From Liolophura sinensis (Eukaryota; Mollusca; Polyplacophora; Chitonida; Chitonidae), in assembly GCF_032854445.1 (NCBI RefSeq), contig NC_088298.1, forward strand, positions 17,563,976 to 17,627,975: DNA of 64,000 bases. Direction: 5' to 3'. Under the pieces are notes generated by a model. That model was not told the DNA's origin. It saw nothing but the letters and a program-made list of their open reading frames with translations, and ran no database searches. The position numbers were made by a program, and so were the translations under genes. Numbering within the stretch: the stretch's first letter is position 1; the number at the start of each line of letters is the position of its first letter. Positions 1 to 12,014 of this stretch are shown piece after piece.

Positions 1-225
1 AGTCTTTGGTTTATTTTTTTATCTGATTGGTGTTTTATCGCATACTCAAGAACATTTCACTTGTATGACAGCGGTCAGCATTATGGTGGGAGGAAACCGG
101 GCAGTGCCCGGAGGAAACCGACGACCATCTGCAGGTTGCTGCCAGACCTTCCCACTTACGGCCGGAGAGGAAGCCAGCATGAGCTGGACTTGAACTCACA
201 GCGACCGCATTGGAAAGTCTTTGGT
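1..225 (-). mobile_element. SINE-1 copy, 5'-truncated, flanked by target-site duplication
   Basis: Read on the minus strand, this has the SINE-1 body (CTGGCTTCCTCTCCGGCC, then GTGGGAAGGTCTG, then the CAACCTGC block) and a degenerate tail related to TTGAGTACGGCGTAAAACAC. The tRNA-like head is cut within the part that normally follows the A box. The 10-mer AGTCTTTGGT lies at 1-10 and again at 216-225 and is read as the target-site duplication. The left duplication sits at the window edge. Confidence 0.85.
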
Positions 226-323
226 ATTACTCGACCAAGGTTTAATTACGGCTCTCCCCCAAAGTTGAGGAAGTTCTGAAGCTGTAATGTGGCTGTCCTG
301 TTAATGTCGTACAATAACTGTAC

Positions 324-490
324 CTTATGTCCTGCCCAGTGCAGGGCCGTCCTGCCACCCTTGTCTCTCTTGTCTATGTGGGCCCCGGCCTTGACCAGGA
401 TCTCTGCACAGTCCAGTCTGTCCCCCAGGACACAGAACATGAGCGGGGTGCGGCCAAACTGGTCGCCAGTGTCCAAGTCCTTGCCATTAG
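324..490 (-). CDS. INVS: Inversin, third coding exon seen (first ankyrin repeats)
   Basis: This internal exon of 167 bp encodes 55 full codons plus a split first codon. Its protein contains DQFGRTPLMFCVLGDRLDCA, almost identical to the first ankyrin repeat of vertebrate inversin as I remember it (…RTPLMYCVLADRLDCA…), followed by a second repeat with KAGAHIDKRDKGGRTALHWA. The acceptor is a pyrimidine-rich tract ending TTGTCTTCAG (500-491) and the donor is AAG/GTACAG (324/323). The exon enters with two bases of a split codon, matching the exon at 1228-1348 that leaves one base, and ends on a codon boundary. Inversin is a ciliary-base and inversin-compartment scaffold linked to left-right asymmetry and Wnt/planar polarity signalling in vertebrates. 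Later exons must lie to the left, outside the window. The assignment rests on remembered family sequence, but the match is strong. Confidence 0.9.
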
Positions 491-885
491 CTGAAGACAA
501 CAGAAGTATTAACTACATGTAACTAGCAGCAATGGAGGATTTGCTCCACTGTTGGATGTATTTAGATACGCTGCCCACATCATTATTCAATTGTAATGAT
601 GATGGTGATATTCATGGGAGGAGAAAACTGGGTACAGTCCACAGACACCGACTTGATTAGGCATGAAATTTAACCCATTAGTAAAGATAAGCTCCATACG
701 TGAGAAATAATCCAATAAACCTTGTTAGAACTGACTATACCAAGTAAGCCAAATCAACACCTCAGAGGTCTCCTTAGTTCACACAGGTTCAGGTAAGATA
801 AGCTTGGGGTCCTCAGACGCTAACACATGTGATTTTAAGGTAGCTGCCAACAGTTCGACAACAATTTGGGCTGTCATGATGTACA

Positions 886-1108
886 TATCTCTATATCACT
901 CAAAATTTCAACCCAAAAAGTGCAGTTTTATAAATGTCATAAAATATTAAGTTAGATAATGAAACTTACCTTTTCCTAGTAGGATATCATCGTAAGTATC
1001 AAACAAACCCCGAAACACCTTTCTAAAATCAACAGAACTTCCAGAACACGAGGAAAATGAGCAATTTAGTCACAGACAAATTCTACAGGTCCTTCAGAAT
1101 ATATATTC
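886..1108 (+). mobile_element. MITE-C related copy, degraded
   Basis: It shares blocks with the copies at 29055 and 32379, such as GATATCATC, then CACCTTTCTAAAATCAACAG, AACTTCCAGAA and GAGCAA. The terminal repeats are eroded. It lies in the inversin intron. Confidence 0.55.
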
Positions 1109-1227
1109 AATTTAGCAAACATCATAAAAACACCCCTTTTTGCCATGTTAACCCTGTGTGAATTTTTGAAACTTGTGAAGTGCTGATTCAGCTGGTTTGA
1201 CATCCCTTTCGTATTATAAATACTCAC

Positions 1228-1348
1228 TGAAAAGAAGGCGACTTAACATGGTCTTGTCCCCGTTAACAGCCGCAGCATGAAGCTGGGTGACAGTATCCAC
1301 CTTAGGTGCAGGGCTGGCCTTTGCCAGAGGGTTCGGGGCAGTTTCCAC
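1228..1348 (-). CDS. INVS: Inversin, second coding exon seen
   Basis: This exon of 121 bp encodes 40 codons plus one base. The end of its peptide includes QLHAAAVNGDKTMLSRLLF, which parallels the vertebrate inversin N-terminus (…QVHAAAVNGDKGALQRL… from memory), the helix leading into the first ankyrin repeat. The first half (VETAPNPLAKASPAPKVDT) is proline- and alanine-rich and not recognised. The acceptor is CTCTGGTTCCAG (1360-1349) and the donor is A/GTGAGT (1228/1227). The exon starts in phase 0 and leaves one base. Joining A to the CT of the exon at 490 gives a Thr codon and reads smoothly into NGKDLDTGDQFGRTPLM. It lies between two repeat-filled introns. Confidence 0.87.
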
Positions 1349-1547
1349 CTGGAACCAGAGAGTGTGTTATACATCTATTTGCAATCATTGTGATATATAT
1401 CTTCCTTTGACACACCACCTACCAATTTGTATCAATGCAGAGTTATGTGGTTCAGCTCAATACAGTCTGGGGAGTGATGTGTGACATGAATTCCTTCCTA
1501 ATCAATGCAATTCATACATGTACATCACACTTCAAGTATACATGTGT

Positions 1548-1712
1548 CTGACTGATTGATTTATTTCTGTATTTACTTGATTACTGTTTTACTCTGTACT
1601 CAAGAAAATTTCAGTTTTGTATATGACGCCGGACAGCATTATGGTGGGCAGAGCTCAGGGGACATCCTTTCAATATTTGCAGGTTGCTAACACAAATTCC
1701 CACAGACAGGTG
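1548..1712 (-). mobile_element. SINE-1 relic
   Basis: This old minus-strand copy keeps the order tail (TTGATTACTGTTTTACTCTG), TACTCAAGAAAATTTCA, CAGCATTATGGTGGG and GCAGGTTGCT. It has many substitutions and no visible target duplication. Confidence 0.6.
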
Positions 1713-2111
1713 ATAGTTTTACTGCTCTGTGCTAGAGACTTGTCAGAGGACCAGGAAAACAAAGTTTACAACTTTACATGTAGAGCTAAATTCTACACCA
1801 TGCTTACAACACTCTCTTAGTCATTTTAGCAGTCATAGGGAATATGAAGATGCAGTTCACATCAGAATCTGTAGATCATTAAAAAAAATGAAACAGATAA
1901 ATCAAAGTTCTTCAAAAATTTTAAGATCATGACCACAGTGTGGTTCACAAGTGGGTACCAGATTTCTGAAAAGTCCGAAAATATTAGTTACAAATATCTT
2001 GCTTACAAGATTAGGCCATTAACACTTTTGAACTTATCTTTGTTTTGCCTAATGAGTCTCTCTTTCACGTCTTTAAAAAAAACTTGTGCTTGTATGTCCA
2101 AGTTCATGTTG

Positions 2112-2434
2112 ACATGAGTTTATATTCAGCCTTACTTCATTCTGCAGCCCCTATGTTCACATGAGTTTATATTCAGCCTTACTTCATTATGCAGCCCCTA
2201 AGTTCACTTGAGTTTATATTCAGCCTTACTTCCTTCTGCAGCCCCTATGTTCACATGAGTTTATATTCAGCCTTACTTCATTCTGCAGCCCCTATGTTCA
2301 CATGAGTTTATATTCAGCCTTACTTCATTCTGCAGCCCCTATGTTCACATGAGTTTATATTCAGACTTACTTCATTCTGCAGCCCCTAAGTTCACATGAG
2401 TTTATATTCAGCCTTACTTCATTCTGCAGCCCCT
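2112..2434. repeat. 47-bp minisatellite, about 7 copies
   Basis: The unit begins ACATGAGTTTATATTCAGCC and continues through TTACTTCATTCTGCAGCCCC and TATGTTC. The copies are nearly identical, differing by a few substitutions such as AAGTTC for TATGTTC. It lies in the inversin intron and is unrelated to the 47-bp array at 5.8 kb. Confidence 0.93.
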
Positions 2435-2649
2435 TGCCCCTCGATGTTCCCGCCAATGCAGTCATTTCATCCTCTTGCACCTAAAAAACAGTTATGGTTA
2501 TATCTTGTTAATTTATTTACTGGAATGGGGCTGAATGCCATGCTCCCAGGAATACTGAATACATTTGTAAGTCAATCATTACATTAGACAATCCTGAAAA
2601 AAATCTTTGCTGGCGGTATTAAACCTAAACCTATTACAAAAATAGGATA

Positions 2650-2795
2650 GGCCATTAGAGATTTTTTTCATTTTGACAATCAAATGATAAAAAAGGAATT
2701 GTAAAGAAATTAACACTGGGAGAGAAATAAAAAAGAAAGGAATTCCATGGAATGCCCCAGAAAAACTTCACAGTAGAGCCATGTACTTGTGAGAG
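2650..2795. repeat. Dispersed repeat D, copy 1
   Basis: It shares ordered blocks with 21225-21360: AAAAGGAATT, then a (T/G)ACAGAAATTA-like block, GAGAGAAATAAA and a downstream AGTAG…CC(A/C)TGTA-type block. Copy number and type are unknown. It directly precedes the 45-bp satellite. Confidence 0.4.
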
Positions 2796-2853
2796 TTGGG
2801 ACGAATTTACATGTATTCTGAATAATGGTCTTACCATGTATGTCAAGACAGGG

Positions 2854-4870
2854 CATGTACCAAAACTACACATTATGCCATTCCGCGTGTTCCCAATACT
2901 ACACATTATGCCAATCTGCGTGTTCCCAAGACATGTACCAAAACTACACACTATACCAATCTGTGTGTTCCCAATACATGTACCAAAACTACACATTATG
3001 CCAATCTGTGTGTTCCCAATACATGTACCAAAACTACACATTATGCCAATCTACGTGTTCCCAATACATGTACCAAAACTACACATTATGCCAATCTGTG
3101 TGTTCCCAATACATGTACCAAAACTACACATTATGCCAATCTGCCTGTTCTCAATACATGTACCAAATCTACACATCATGCCAATCTGTGTGCTCCCAAT
3201 ACATGTACCAAAACTACACATTATGTCAATCTGTGTGTTCCCAATACATGTACCAAAACTACACATTATGCCAATCTGTGTGTTCCCAATACATGTACCA
3301 ACACTACACATTATGCCAATCTGCCTGTTCCCAATACATGTACCAAAACTACACATTATGCCAATCTGTGTGTTCCAAATACATGTACCAAAACTACACA
3401 TTATGCCAATCTGTGTGTTCCCAATACATGTACCAAAACTACACATTATGCCAATCTGCCTGTTCCTAATACATGTACCAAATCTACACATCATGCCAAT
3501 CTGTGTGTTCGCAATACATGTACCAAAACTACACATTATGCCAATCTGTGTGTCCCAATACTACACATTATACCAATCTGCCTGTTCCCAATTCATGTAC
3601 CAAAACTACACATTATGCCAATCTGCCTGTTCCCAATACTACACATTATGCCAATCTACATGTTCCCAATACATGTACCAAATCTACACATTATGCCAAT
3701 CTGTGTTCCCAATACATGTACCAATACTACACATTATGCCAATCTATGTGTTCCCAATTCATGTACCAGAACTACACATTATGCCAATCTACGTGTTCCC
3801 AATACATGTACCAAAACTACACAATTATGCCAATCTGCCTGTTCCTAATACCTGTACCAAAACTACACATTATGCCAATCTGTGTTCCCAATATGTGTAC
3901 CAAAACTACACATTATGCCAATCTACGTGTTCCCAATACATGTACCAAAACTACACATTATGCCAATCTGTGTGTTCCCAATACATGTACCAAAACTACA
4001 CATTATGCCTATTTGTGTGTTCCCAATACATGTACTAAAACTACACATTATGTCAATCTGTGTGTTCCCAATACATGTACCAAAACTACACATTATGCCA
4101 ATCTGCCTGTTCCCAATACATGTACCAAATCTACACATTATGCCAATCTGTGTGTTCCCAATACATGTACCAAAACTACATATTATGCCAATCTGTGTGT
4201 CCCAATACTACACATTATACCAATCTGCCTTTTCCCAATTCATGGACCCAAAATACACATTATGCCATTCCGCGTGTTCGCAACACTACACATTATGCCA
4301 ATCTGCCTGTTCCCAATACATGTACCAAAACTACACATTATGCCAATCTGTGTGTCCCAATACTACACATTATACCAATCTGCCTGTTCCCAATTCATGT
4401 ACCAAAACTACACATTATGCCAATCTGCATGTTCCCAATACTACACATTATGCCAATCTGTGTGTTCCCAATACATGTACCAAAACTACACATTATGCCA
4501 ATCTATGTGTTCACAATACATGTACCAAAACTATACACCATGCCAATCTGTGTGTTCCCAAGACATGTACCAAAACTACACATTATGCCAATCTGACTGT
4601 TCCCAATACATGTACCAATACTACACATTATGCCAATCTGTGTGTTCCCAATACATGTACCAAAACTACACATTATGCCAATCTGTGTGTTCCCAATACA
4701 TGTACCAAAAATACACATTATGCCAATCTGTGTGTTCCCAATATGTGTACCAAAACTACACATTATGCCAATCTACGTGTTCCCAATACCTGTACCAACA
4801 CTACACATTATGCCAATCTGTGTGTTCCCAATACATGTACCAACACTACACATTATGCCAATTTGCGCAT
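2854..4870. repeat. 45-bp satellite array, about 44 copies
   Basis: The unit is CCAATACATGTACCAAAACT, then ACACATTATGCCAATCTGTG, then TGTTC. Some units are shortened to 30 bp by loss of a 15-bp segment around CATGTACCAAAACTA. Because 45 and 30 are multiples of three and the unit has no fixed stop, long frames stay open on both strands (for example 2752-4038 and 3473-4984). I treat these as artefacts of periodicity: the array lies inside an inversin intron and has no conserved neighbour exon. Composite blocks recur (near 3547, 4197 and 4350), indicating higher-order duplication. Confidence 0.96.
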
Positions 4871-5128
4871 TGCAATGAAATATTTTGGAGTACGGCAGAG
4901 AAACATCAATCAAATAAATCTTTTGCTTTCAAGGCAAATAAATGCCAAGAAAAGACACAACCCCACTGGGAGAGGTACATGTAACAAACAAACATACTGA
5001 ATGTCCAAGTGTCCAACTAAATGCAGGAATGGGGTGGGAATGAAGAAAAAGTTTTGCTCTTAAAAATAGTGATACAAGTATTAGTACATTTTGACCTCCA
5101 GTGACCTGTGCTCCTTGATAAAGCTTAC

Positions 5129-5291
5129 GTGAATACTGATGGACAGATCGCTAACTGTTCCAGAATCCTCTTTTGGCATCTCAGGGTGGATGTTTGGAGC
5201 GACGCGAACACGAGGGGCAATACAGCACAGCGACATGAGAGAACCCGGCAGGATTACCTCCCCTGATGCACATGTCGCCATGACACAAAAT
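5129..5291 (-). CDS. INVS: Inversin, likely first coding exon
   Basis: An ATG at 5281-5279 opens 51 codons beginning MATCASGEV and ending DLSISIH, followed by a good donor CAC/GTAAGC (5129/5128). The exon ends in phase 0, as required by the exon at 1348. A pyrimidine-rich tract ending TATATGTAG (up to 5292) just upstream looks like an acceptor, so a separate 5' UTR exon probably lies to the right and only ten UTR bases are in this exon. The peptide has no recognised domain. Vertebrate inversin, as I recall, has only a short leader before the HAAAVNGDK helix, so this would be a longer N-terminal extension. Coding status is inferred from frame length, splice sites and phase, not from homology. 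Confidence 0.6.
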
Positions 5292-5771
5292 CTACATATA
5301 CAGGGGAGAAAACCTTAATGAAAGTCACCTGGCTTCCACACTTTCTGATACATAAATCACAACAATGATGTCCTAGTACAGTATACAAAGATAAAATCCA
5401 TTCACGAAAATACATTCATTAAAAATACTTCAAGTACATGTGCACTAGAATACAAGTTTGCAACCTCCAAGGTGTAAGTACATGTATAATATTTAAATTG
5501 CACGTGCCACCAGCTCCACAATTGATCAGAAAAGTTCTTCCTGCAGATGTAAAACTAAATCAAGACTTGACAATCAGAAATTATTCCCTCAATGTATCCA
5601 GCTTCAGTTGTACAGATGAAGCATCTAGGGCTTATTACCGGAATAGGAACACTGGAAGGCAAATACAGGTATATCCATGAAAACGATGAGAGAGTATTAA
5701 AAACTGCATGGAGTCGTGGCCCTTTGTACAAGTACTATACCATATTGCATGACACAGGCACTAAGACTACT

Positions 5772-7605
5772 GCACTGGCCTATTCACAGTTGGTATATAC
5801 TGCCCACAGAAGTCAGAAACACTGGCCTATTCACAGCTGCTTTATACTGCCACCAGAAGTCAGGAGCATTAGCCTATTCACAGTTGGTATATACTGCCCA
5901 CAGAAGTCAGGAGCATTGGACTATTCACAGTTGGTATATACTGCCCACAGAAGTCAGAAACACTGGCCTATTCACAGTTGGTATATACTGCCCACAGAAG
6001 TCAGGAGCATTGGCCTATTCACAGTTGGTATATACTGCCCACAGAAGTCAGGAGCATTAGCCTATTCACAGCTGGTATATACTGCCCACAGAAGTCAGGA
6101 GCATTGGACTATTCACAGTTGGTATATACTGGCCACAGAAGTCAGGAGCATTAGCCTATTCACAGTTGGTATATACTGCCCACAAAAGTCAGGAGCATTA
6201 GCCTATTCACAGTTGGTATATACTGTCCACAGAAGTCAGGAGCATTAGCCTATTCACAGTTGGTATATACTGCCCACAGAAGTCAGAAACATTGGCCTAT
6301 TCACAGCTGCTGTATACTGCCCACAGAAGTCAGGAGCATTAGCCTATTCACAGTTGATATATACTGCCCACAGAAGTCAGGAGCATTGGCCTATTCACAG
6401 TTGGTATATACTGTCCACAGAAGTCAGGAGCATTAGCCGATTCACAGTTGCTGTATACTGCCCCCAGAAGTCAGGAGCATTAGCCTATTAACAGTTGGTA
6501 TATACTGGCCACAGAAGTCAGGAGCATTAGCCTATTCACAGTTGGTATATACTGCCCACAAAAGTCAGGAGCATTAGCCTATTCACAGTTGGTATATACT
6601 GTCCACAGAAGTCAGGAGCATTGGCCTATTCACAGCTGCTGTATACTGCCCACAGAAGTCAGGAGCATTGGCCTATTCACAGTTGGTATATACTGCCCAC
6701 AGAAGTCAGGAGCATTAGCCTATTCACAGTTGGTATATACTGCCCACAGAAGTCAGAAACATTGGCCTATTCACAGCTGCTGTATACTGCCCACAGAAGT
6801 CAGGAGCATTGGCCTATTCACAGCTGCTGTATACTGCCCACAGAAGTCAGAAACACTGGCCTATTCACAGCTGCTGTATACTGCCCACAGAAGTCAGGAG
6901 CATTGGCCTATTCACAGCTGCTGTATACTGTCCACAGAAGTCAGGAGCATTGGCCTATTCACAGCTTCTGTATACTGCCCACAGAAGTCAGAAACACTGG
7001 CCTATTCACAGTTGGTATATACTGCCCACAGAAGTCAGAAACACTGGCCTATTCACAGCTGGTGTATACTGCCCACAGAAGTCAGGAGCATTGGCCTATT
7101 CACAGCTGCTGTATACTGTCCACAGAAGTCAGGAGCATTGGCCTATTCACAGCTGCTGTATACTGCCCACAGAAGTCAGGAGCATTGGCCTATTCACAGC
7201 TGCTGTATACTGCCCACAGAAGTCAGAAACACTGGCCTATTCACAGCTGCTGTATACTGCCCACAGAAGTCAGGAGCATTGGCCTATTCACAGCTGCTGT
7301 ATACTGCCCACAGAAGTCAGAAACACTGGCCTATTCACAGTTGGTATATACTGCCCACAGAAGTCAGAAACACTGGCCTATTCACAGCTGCTGTATACTG
7401 CCCACAGAAGTCAGGAGCATTGGCCTATTCACAGCTGCTGTATACTGTCCACAGAAGTCAGGAGCATTGGCCTATTCACAGCTGCTGTATACTGTCCACA
7501 GAAGTCAGGAGCACTGGCCTATTCACAGTGGGTATATACTGTCCACAGAAGTCAGGAGCACTGGCCTATTCACAGTTGGTATATACTGTCCACAGAAGTC
7601 AGGAG
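5772..7605. repeat. 47-bp satellite array, about 39 copies
   Basis: The unit is AGTCAGGAGCATTGGCCTAT, then TCACAGTTGGTATATACTGC, then CCACAGA. Variants mix at a few sites: GTTGGTATATAC or GCTGCTGTATAC, GGAGCATT or GAAACACT, GCCCAC or GTCCAC. GCTGCTG variants dominate the right half and GTTGGTA variants the left and extreme right. Three units make 141 bp (47 codons), which keeps all three plus frames open (6589-7641, 6621-7634, 6809-7648); these are not genes. Confidence 0.96.
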
Positions 7606-9390
7606 CCGGCTCAGAGACTCATCCTTCTGCTTGAGTCATGATAAATAAATATAGTGGCCCATACACCAATACGGCACAGTCAAAATCAGACCACTTACAT
7701 GATGTGTGTATGTGAGTTCACAGAGAAACACTGATAAGCTACATGTATAAAGTTTCCAATTCTCAGCACATTTAAGTGTCTTCATATAAAACAGTCCCAC
7801 AGGATGATACATGCAGTAACTCACACAGCTACTTTATCAGATTGCATCCATACACATTGTTATGAAACATGAGTTCGGAGAAAGGCAAACATATATACAT
7901 ATATTTAATGCACAGTCTGGGCAGTATTTATGGTTACATGTAAGTATATATATACATGTAGAGCTGCAGCCATTTTCAAAGGAAATCACGGCACTCTCAG
8001 TTAGTCCAATAGGTATCAGTACACAATCAAAAAATGTGCTCCCTCCAAGAAGTAGCACAAAGTGCTTAATTTAGCTGACCTGCATCTTTGAGACAGAGGC
8101 TTGGTATAGTACCATCTGGAAACGATCTGTTTTTATGTCCCATGTTAATTCAGTATAATTCCATGGTTCACATACATGTTCCTAACTTACACCAAACAGT
8201 AGAATCCAAGCATCTTTTCAAATATACACACTGTACATGTATATGTAGAAATCAAGGTTTAAGGTAAAGAAAAAAGTACAAGACTGCAGAAATAAAACTT
8301 CAAAATAAACTGAAAACCAATGATCCTTCCAGTATAGTATGAAAAGCCTGCATCATGTGTAATAATACATCTTCCTTTTCCAAACTTCATCTTCCCAAGT
8401 CAGTGAGCAACAGAAAGAAAAACTATCCACAACTTCAACAACCTGCATGGCCCCTATATCCCCTATAACTCCCACTCTCTGCACAGTGGCGTTTGAAGGC
8501 ATACATACTGTACATTAAACACAGTTGTGTGGAGAATTCAGGTCAGTGTGAACAGAAATAGCCTCTGCACAGATATGTACCTCTGTGCTTACAAGTATGC
8601 TCACCACTTCACAACCTTACAAAGATATGCACGTACCAAGTACATATAAGTATATATGCTTACACATCTTAGGCTATCTGCTTTGTTAAATACTGCTAGT
8701 CATGTACAAAGTAAATGTATGCTGTTTTTTTTTTTTTTGTTTTGTTTTTTTATTCACTTTTTTTTTTGTCTGAGCTACGGAACATAATTAAATCTTTTGA
8801 GGCGTGAGATTCTAGAGTCCCACATGGGTGATTTTATCTGTTTATATTTCACTATCAAGCACACATACAGTGCATTCTCCACATATATACAAACACACAC
8901 AAATAATAAATAACATTACTTCTATTCGTTTATTACAAATTTTATTTATCTATTTTGGACATGACTTTCGACACATTCTTTTCCGCGTCATTTTGGATGA
9001 CAGCTGTATGACATATGGTAACAGTGTCTCTTGACTTGTATATTTTGCTGCCTCACTGGAACACAATGCTGAAGACACCAGACATGACACCAAATTTATT
9101 GTATATTTCATTAATGACTACAGCAAAGTTACTAAATTCACCTGATTGGAGAGTTTTATTTCTGTAATAGAAAGGCGTTTTCGGATTTATTTAGATGGTA
9201 CATGGAGAATGATTTCAGTCTCAACAGGGAAAGTAATGTGTCATTTGGTTCTAAAAACGCATTTTTTGCTGCAGATTTTTGAGGCAAATACAGATAGTAT
9301 CCTCAAAAAAGACAAGAACTGTGTTACCTTTCCTAAGAAAACAGCAAGAAGTCATATATTTGGTGTCTTCGACATGATTTCTTCAGTGGT
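7606..9390. other. Non-coding stretch, no gene seen
   Basis: AT-rich single-copy-looking sequence with several TACATGTA motifs and a T-rich tract at about 8726-8767. No conserved exon or identifiable repeat was found. Confidence 0.6.
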
Positions 9391-9505
9391 GACATGGATT
9401 CGCCCTGCCACAAGAAGACACAGTAAATGCACACACACCTAATGACTCCTCGCCGTCACATGACTAACAAATTGTTTACTAAGACATTAAACCGCAAGCA
9501 TGCAT
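9391..9505 (+). mobile_element. SINE-2-like 3' relic
   Basis: It contains CGCCCTGCCACAAGAAGACA, a CACACACACCTAATGAC block, CGTCACATGACTAACAAATT and ACTAAGACATTAAACC. These match the 3' half of SINE-2 (compare 14700-14815), and more closely the variant at 47100-47230. Confidence 0.65.
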
Positions 9506-9540
9506 ATATACATACTTATATATTAGTTATATGATAACAG

Positions 9541-9775
9541 AGGGGCCTCCATGGCCAAGGGTGTTAGTGCATCAACACGGTGCAATCACCCATGAGCCTC
9601 CCCCAACGCGGTTGAAGTCAAGTTCAGAGTGAGTTCAAGTTCAGCTCTTGGGAAGGTGTTCCAGCAACCTGCAAATGGTTGTGGGTTTCCATCGGGCTTT
9701 GCCTGGTTTCTTCTCGCCGCCGGAATGTGAAATATTCTTGAGTACGGTGTAAAACACCAATCAAATAAATAAACA
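9541..9775 (+). mobile_element. SINE-1 copy, nearly full length but diverged
   Basis: The head reads GGGGCCTCCATGGCCAAGGG and is followed by GAGTTCAAGTTCAGCTC, a decayed B box. The body has AACCTGCAAATGGTTGTGGG and the tail TTGAGTACGGTGTAAAACAC with CAATCAAATAAATAAA. Confidence 0.88.
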
Positions 9776-10696
9776 TGGTGACAGAATACACTGTATGTTA
9801 CCCACTTTAAAATCTTGATATGGAACTACCTAGGCTTGGAATTGAACCTGGGTCTCCATCTAATAATAATTAGCACTCAGAATTAATTCTTGTGTAACAT
9901 TTTCCTTCTGTACACATACAAAAAGAGGTCACTTTTAGAAACCAAAATTTTGGGATCTGCTCAGATTCCAGTAAAAAAAAAAAAGGCTCATTCAAACTCA
10001 AGTATATATTGCAATATTTAGAACATTGTTTAATTCATATGTTTCAAAGCTATGAACTTGAAATTCCCAAAATCTATTCACATTTATACACACATGTATT
10101 AAAACCTTTCCTTGGAGCAAAATCAGCCTTGTGGGGCTAGATTTAAACTAGATTTTTGTGGAATTTTATAAGACAAATGTAAGAGAATCCATTTAGATTC
10201 TGGAAAAAAACAACGAAAATGAAGGCTTGAAAAGGAAGTGCGACACATCATAATACACACGTAGCTCAGTGGTTGAGGCCATAATTGGTTGATTTTTACA
10301 AGTTTCTTGTCATTCACCCTGAATAGATTCAGAGGTTTTTCTACTACATAGTTTTGTCACACAAACAATTTGCAGACAAACGGTAAGCACAATTATGTCT
10401 GGTAAAATGATCTTGTATTGTGTTTGCTGTAAATGCTGTGGTTTCAGGGCCACATGTAATGCCATTTTAGTTCCAGAAAATGTCTGGGCCTCCAAACTGT
10501 TGGACACCCAAACTAATCATGTAAATCACACGTACACTGCACAAAAATATGGTATGCTTTCATGCATATTTCTTACACTGACAGATTTAAAAACTGTTAC
10601 AAAGCATCATTTTGAGTTTCATTTTATAGACTTGTTTCATAATGTTACCTTTAAAGTTTGGGATAAGGACATTCAGTTTTTTTCAAGATATGACAC
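9776..10696. other. Non-coding stretch, no gene seen
   Basis: AT-rich sequence with no recognisable exon. The 104-codon open frame at 10395-10709 shows no family resemblance or splice context. Confidence 0.5.
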
Positions 10697-10908
10697 TGGG
10701 TTTCTTTAACCACCTGTGCTGTTGATACTTTGAAATATTCTGAGAGAACTGTAGGGGGTAGAGAAATAGTATACACAGTCTTATGAAGCTTGTGTCATTC
10801 ATGATACAAACAAATCATTTTTAATATCATCACTTTCATAATAACTGTACACGTAAATTCCATTGATAAATGTGATTTAATTGTTGAAAAGGTTGAAGAC
10901 TTCCAGTA
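10697..10908. mobile_element. MITE-B, copy 3
   Basis: It shares the core TGAAATATTCTGAGAGAA, TTATGAAGCTTG, and AAAGGTTGAAGACTTCCAGTA with the copies at 37629 and 45745. The left end TTTCTTTAACC is the partner of the right end GGTTGAAGA. Confidence 0.65.
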
Positions 10909-11189
10909 GTCACTGAATAACGTCAAGGAATACAGTTCTCATGGACAAAAATTTAGGTCAAATACACATGCAGCATTCAGACAACCTTGCCAATATTGCT
11001 TGTTTAAGTGACACAGCTCTTAATTCAAACTTCTAAATCTGAGTATATCTACAAGCCACAGACTTGGATATTGTATGATATGATTGCTGCATGATGTGTT
11101 GAGAGCAGGTTACACCAACATCTAGGAAGATTTGATTTGTATAGATTACTGAACACCATACTTAAGAATTTTTACATGTATACATGTCC

Positions 11190-11330
11190 AATGGTAGTCA
11201 GTTTTATGGGTGGAGGAGACCAGAGTGTCTAGCTAGCGCAATCCTAGCACAAGCCCTCCCAGCCTGGCTTTACAACCTCGCTATGGTTTAACCTGGTGGA
11301 ATGGGAGATCGCAATGAAGCGGTCGCCGCC
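11190..11330 (-). mobile_element. SINE-3 fragment
   Basis: AATGGTAGTCAGTTTTATGG and GTGGAGGAGACCAGAGTGTC are the reverse complement of the SINE-3 end at about 46360-46410. The rest is diverged. A second short match (GGTGGAAGACAAGTGGTCTT) lies near 11570. Confidence 0.5.
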
Positions 11331-12014
11331 CTCTGTTGACATTATCTTCAAAGTACTCCCCCATGTATTCTTAGTAAATCCCACATATTGTTTGGCTGAT
11401 AGCCTTCCTTGTTAGAAAAAGTCCCAAAGATAAAAATCAAAACTTTAACTTGATTGACTTTTTTTCCATGACCATGTTTAGCCTCATTTTGAACTGTGAT
11501 AGGGTCTGGCAAGTTACTGCACAAACAAACTTTCCAATGTGATTACATGTATAGATGTACACATCATGCTGGTGGAAGACAAGTGGTCTTGATTCACACT
11601 GGGTGCAGTTGTAGAAACACCAGGGCTAAAATGAAGGTAGTGTGAGATGACTCTGATGTTTGGTTTGGCAAAAGTTCATCTGGCCAAGGATCAATCTCAG
11701 AGCGCACTCCATTCAAAAACTTGATGCAGTTATTTTGTCACATATGTCATACAGCAAGTCATTTTGAGAAACACCAAGGAATCTTGGGCCCACGAGGCCT
11801 AGGAAATAAACAGGAAGTGTCTGCAAAATCAGGGTTTTGGAGACATGTTTGATGGGTAATTTTTGTCTGAAATGCCACAAAATCAAATGCATCTGGTTTT
11901 TAAATGGACAAACAAAATTTTTGAACATCTATGACTATGGCAGTTGGTAGACAGGTTAGTTCAATAGCCATTGGAAAAGTTGCAGGTAAAAAAATTAGGT
12001 ACGGGTGAGCCTCC

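Noticed and set aside
2752-5000. Open frames of 372-503 codons with repeated YMYQNYTLCQS or VPKLHIMPI-type units
   Set aside because: They are readings of the 45-bp satellite in different frames; several overlapping frames and the opposite strand are open as well, and the array lies in an inversin intron.
2112-7605. Repeat arrays considered as CRISPR
   Set aside because: Units are head-to-tail tandem copies without unique spacers, and the setting is animal intron DNA.
5592-7648. Open frames of 218-350 codons with HRSQEHWPIHS-type repeats
   Set aside because: All three plus frames are open because three 47-bp units make 141 bp; no start context, splice logic or conserved domain.
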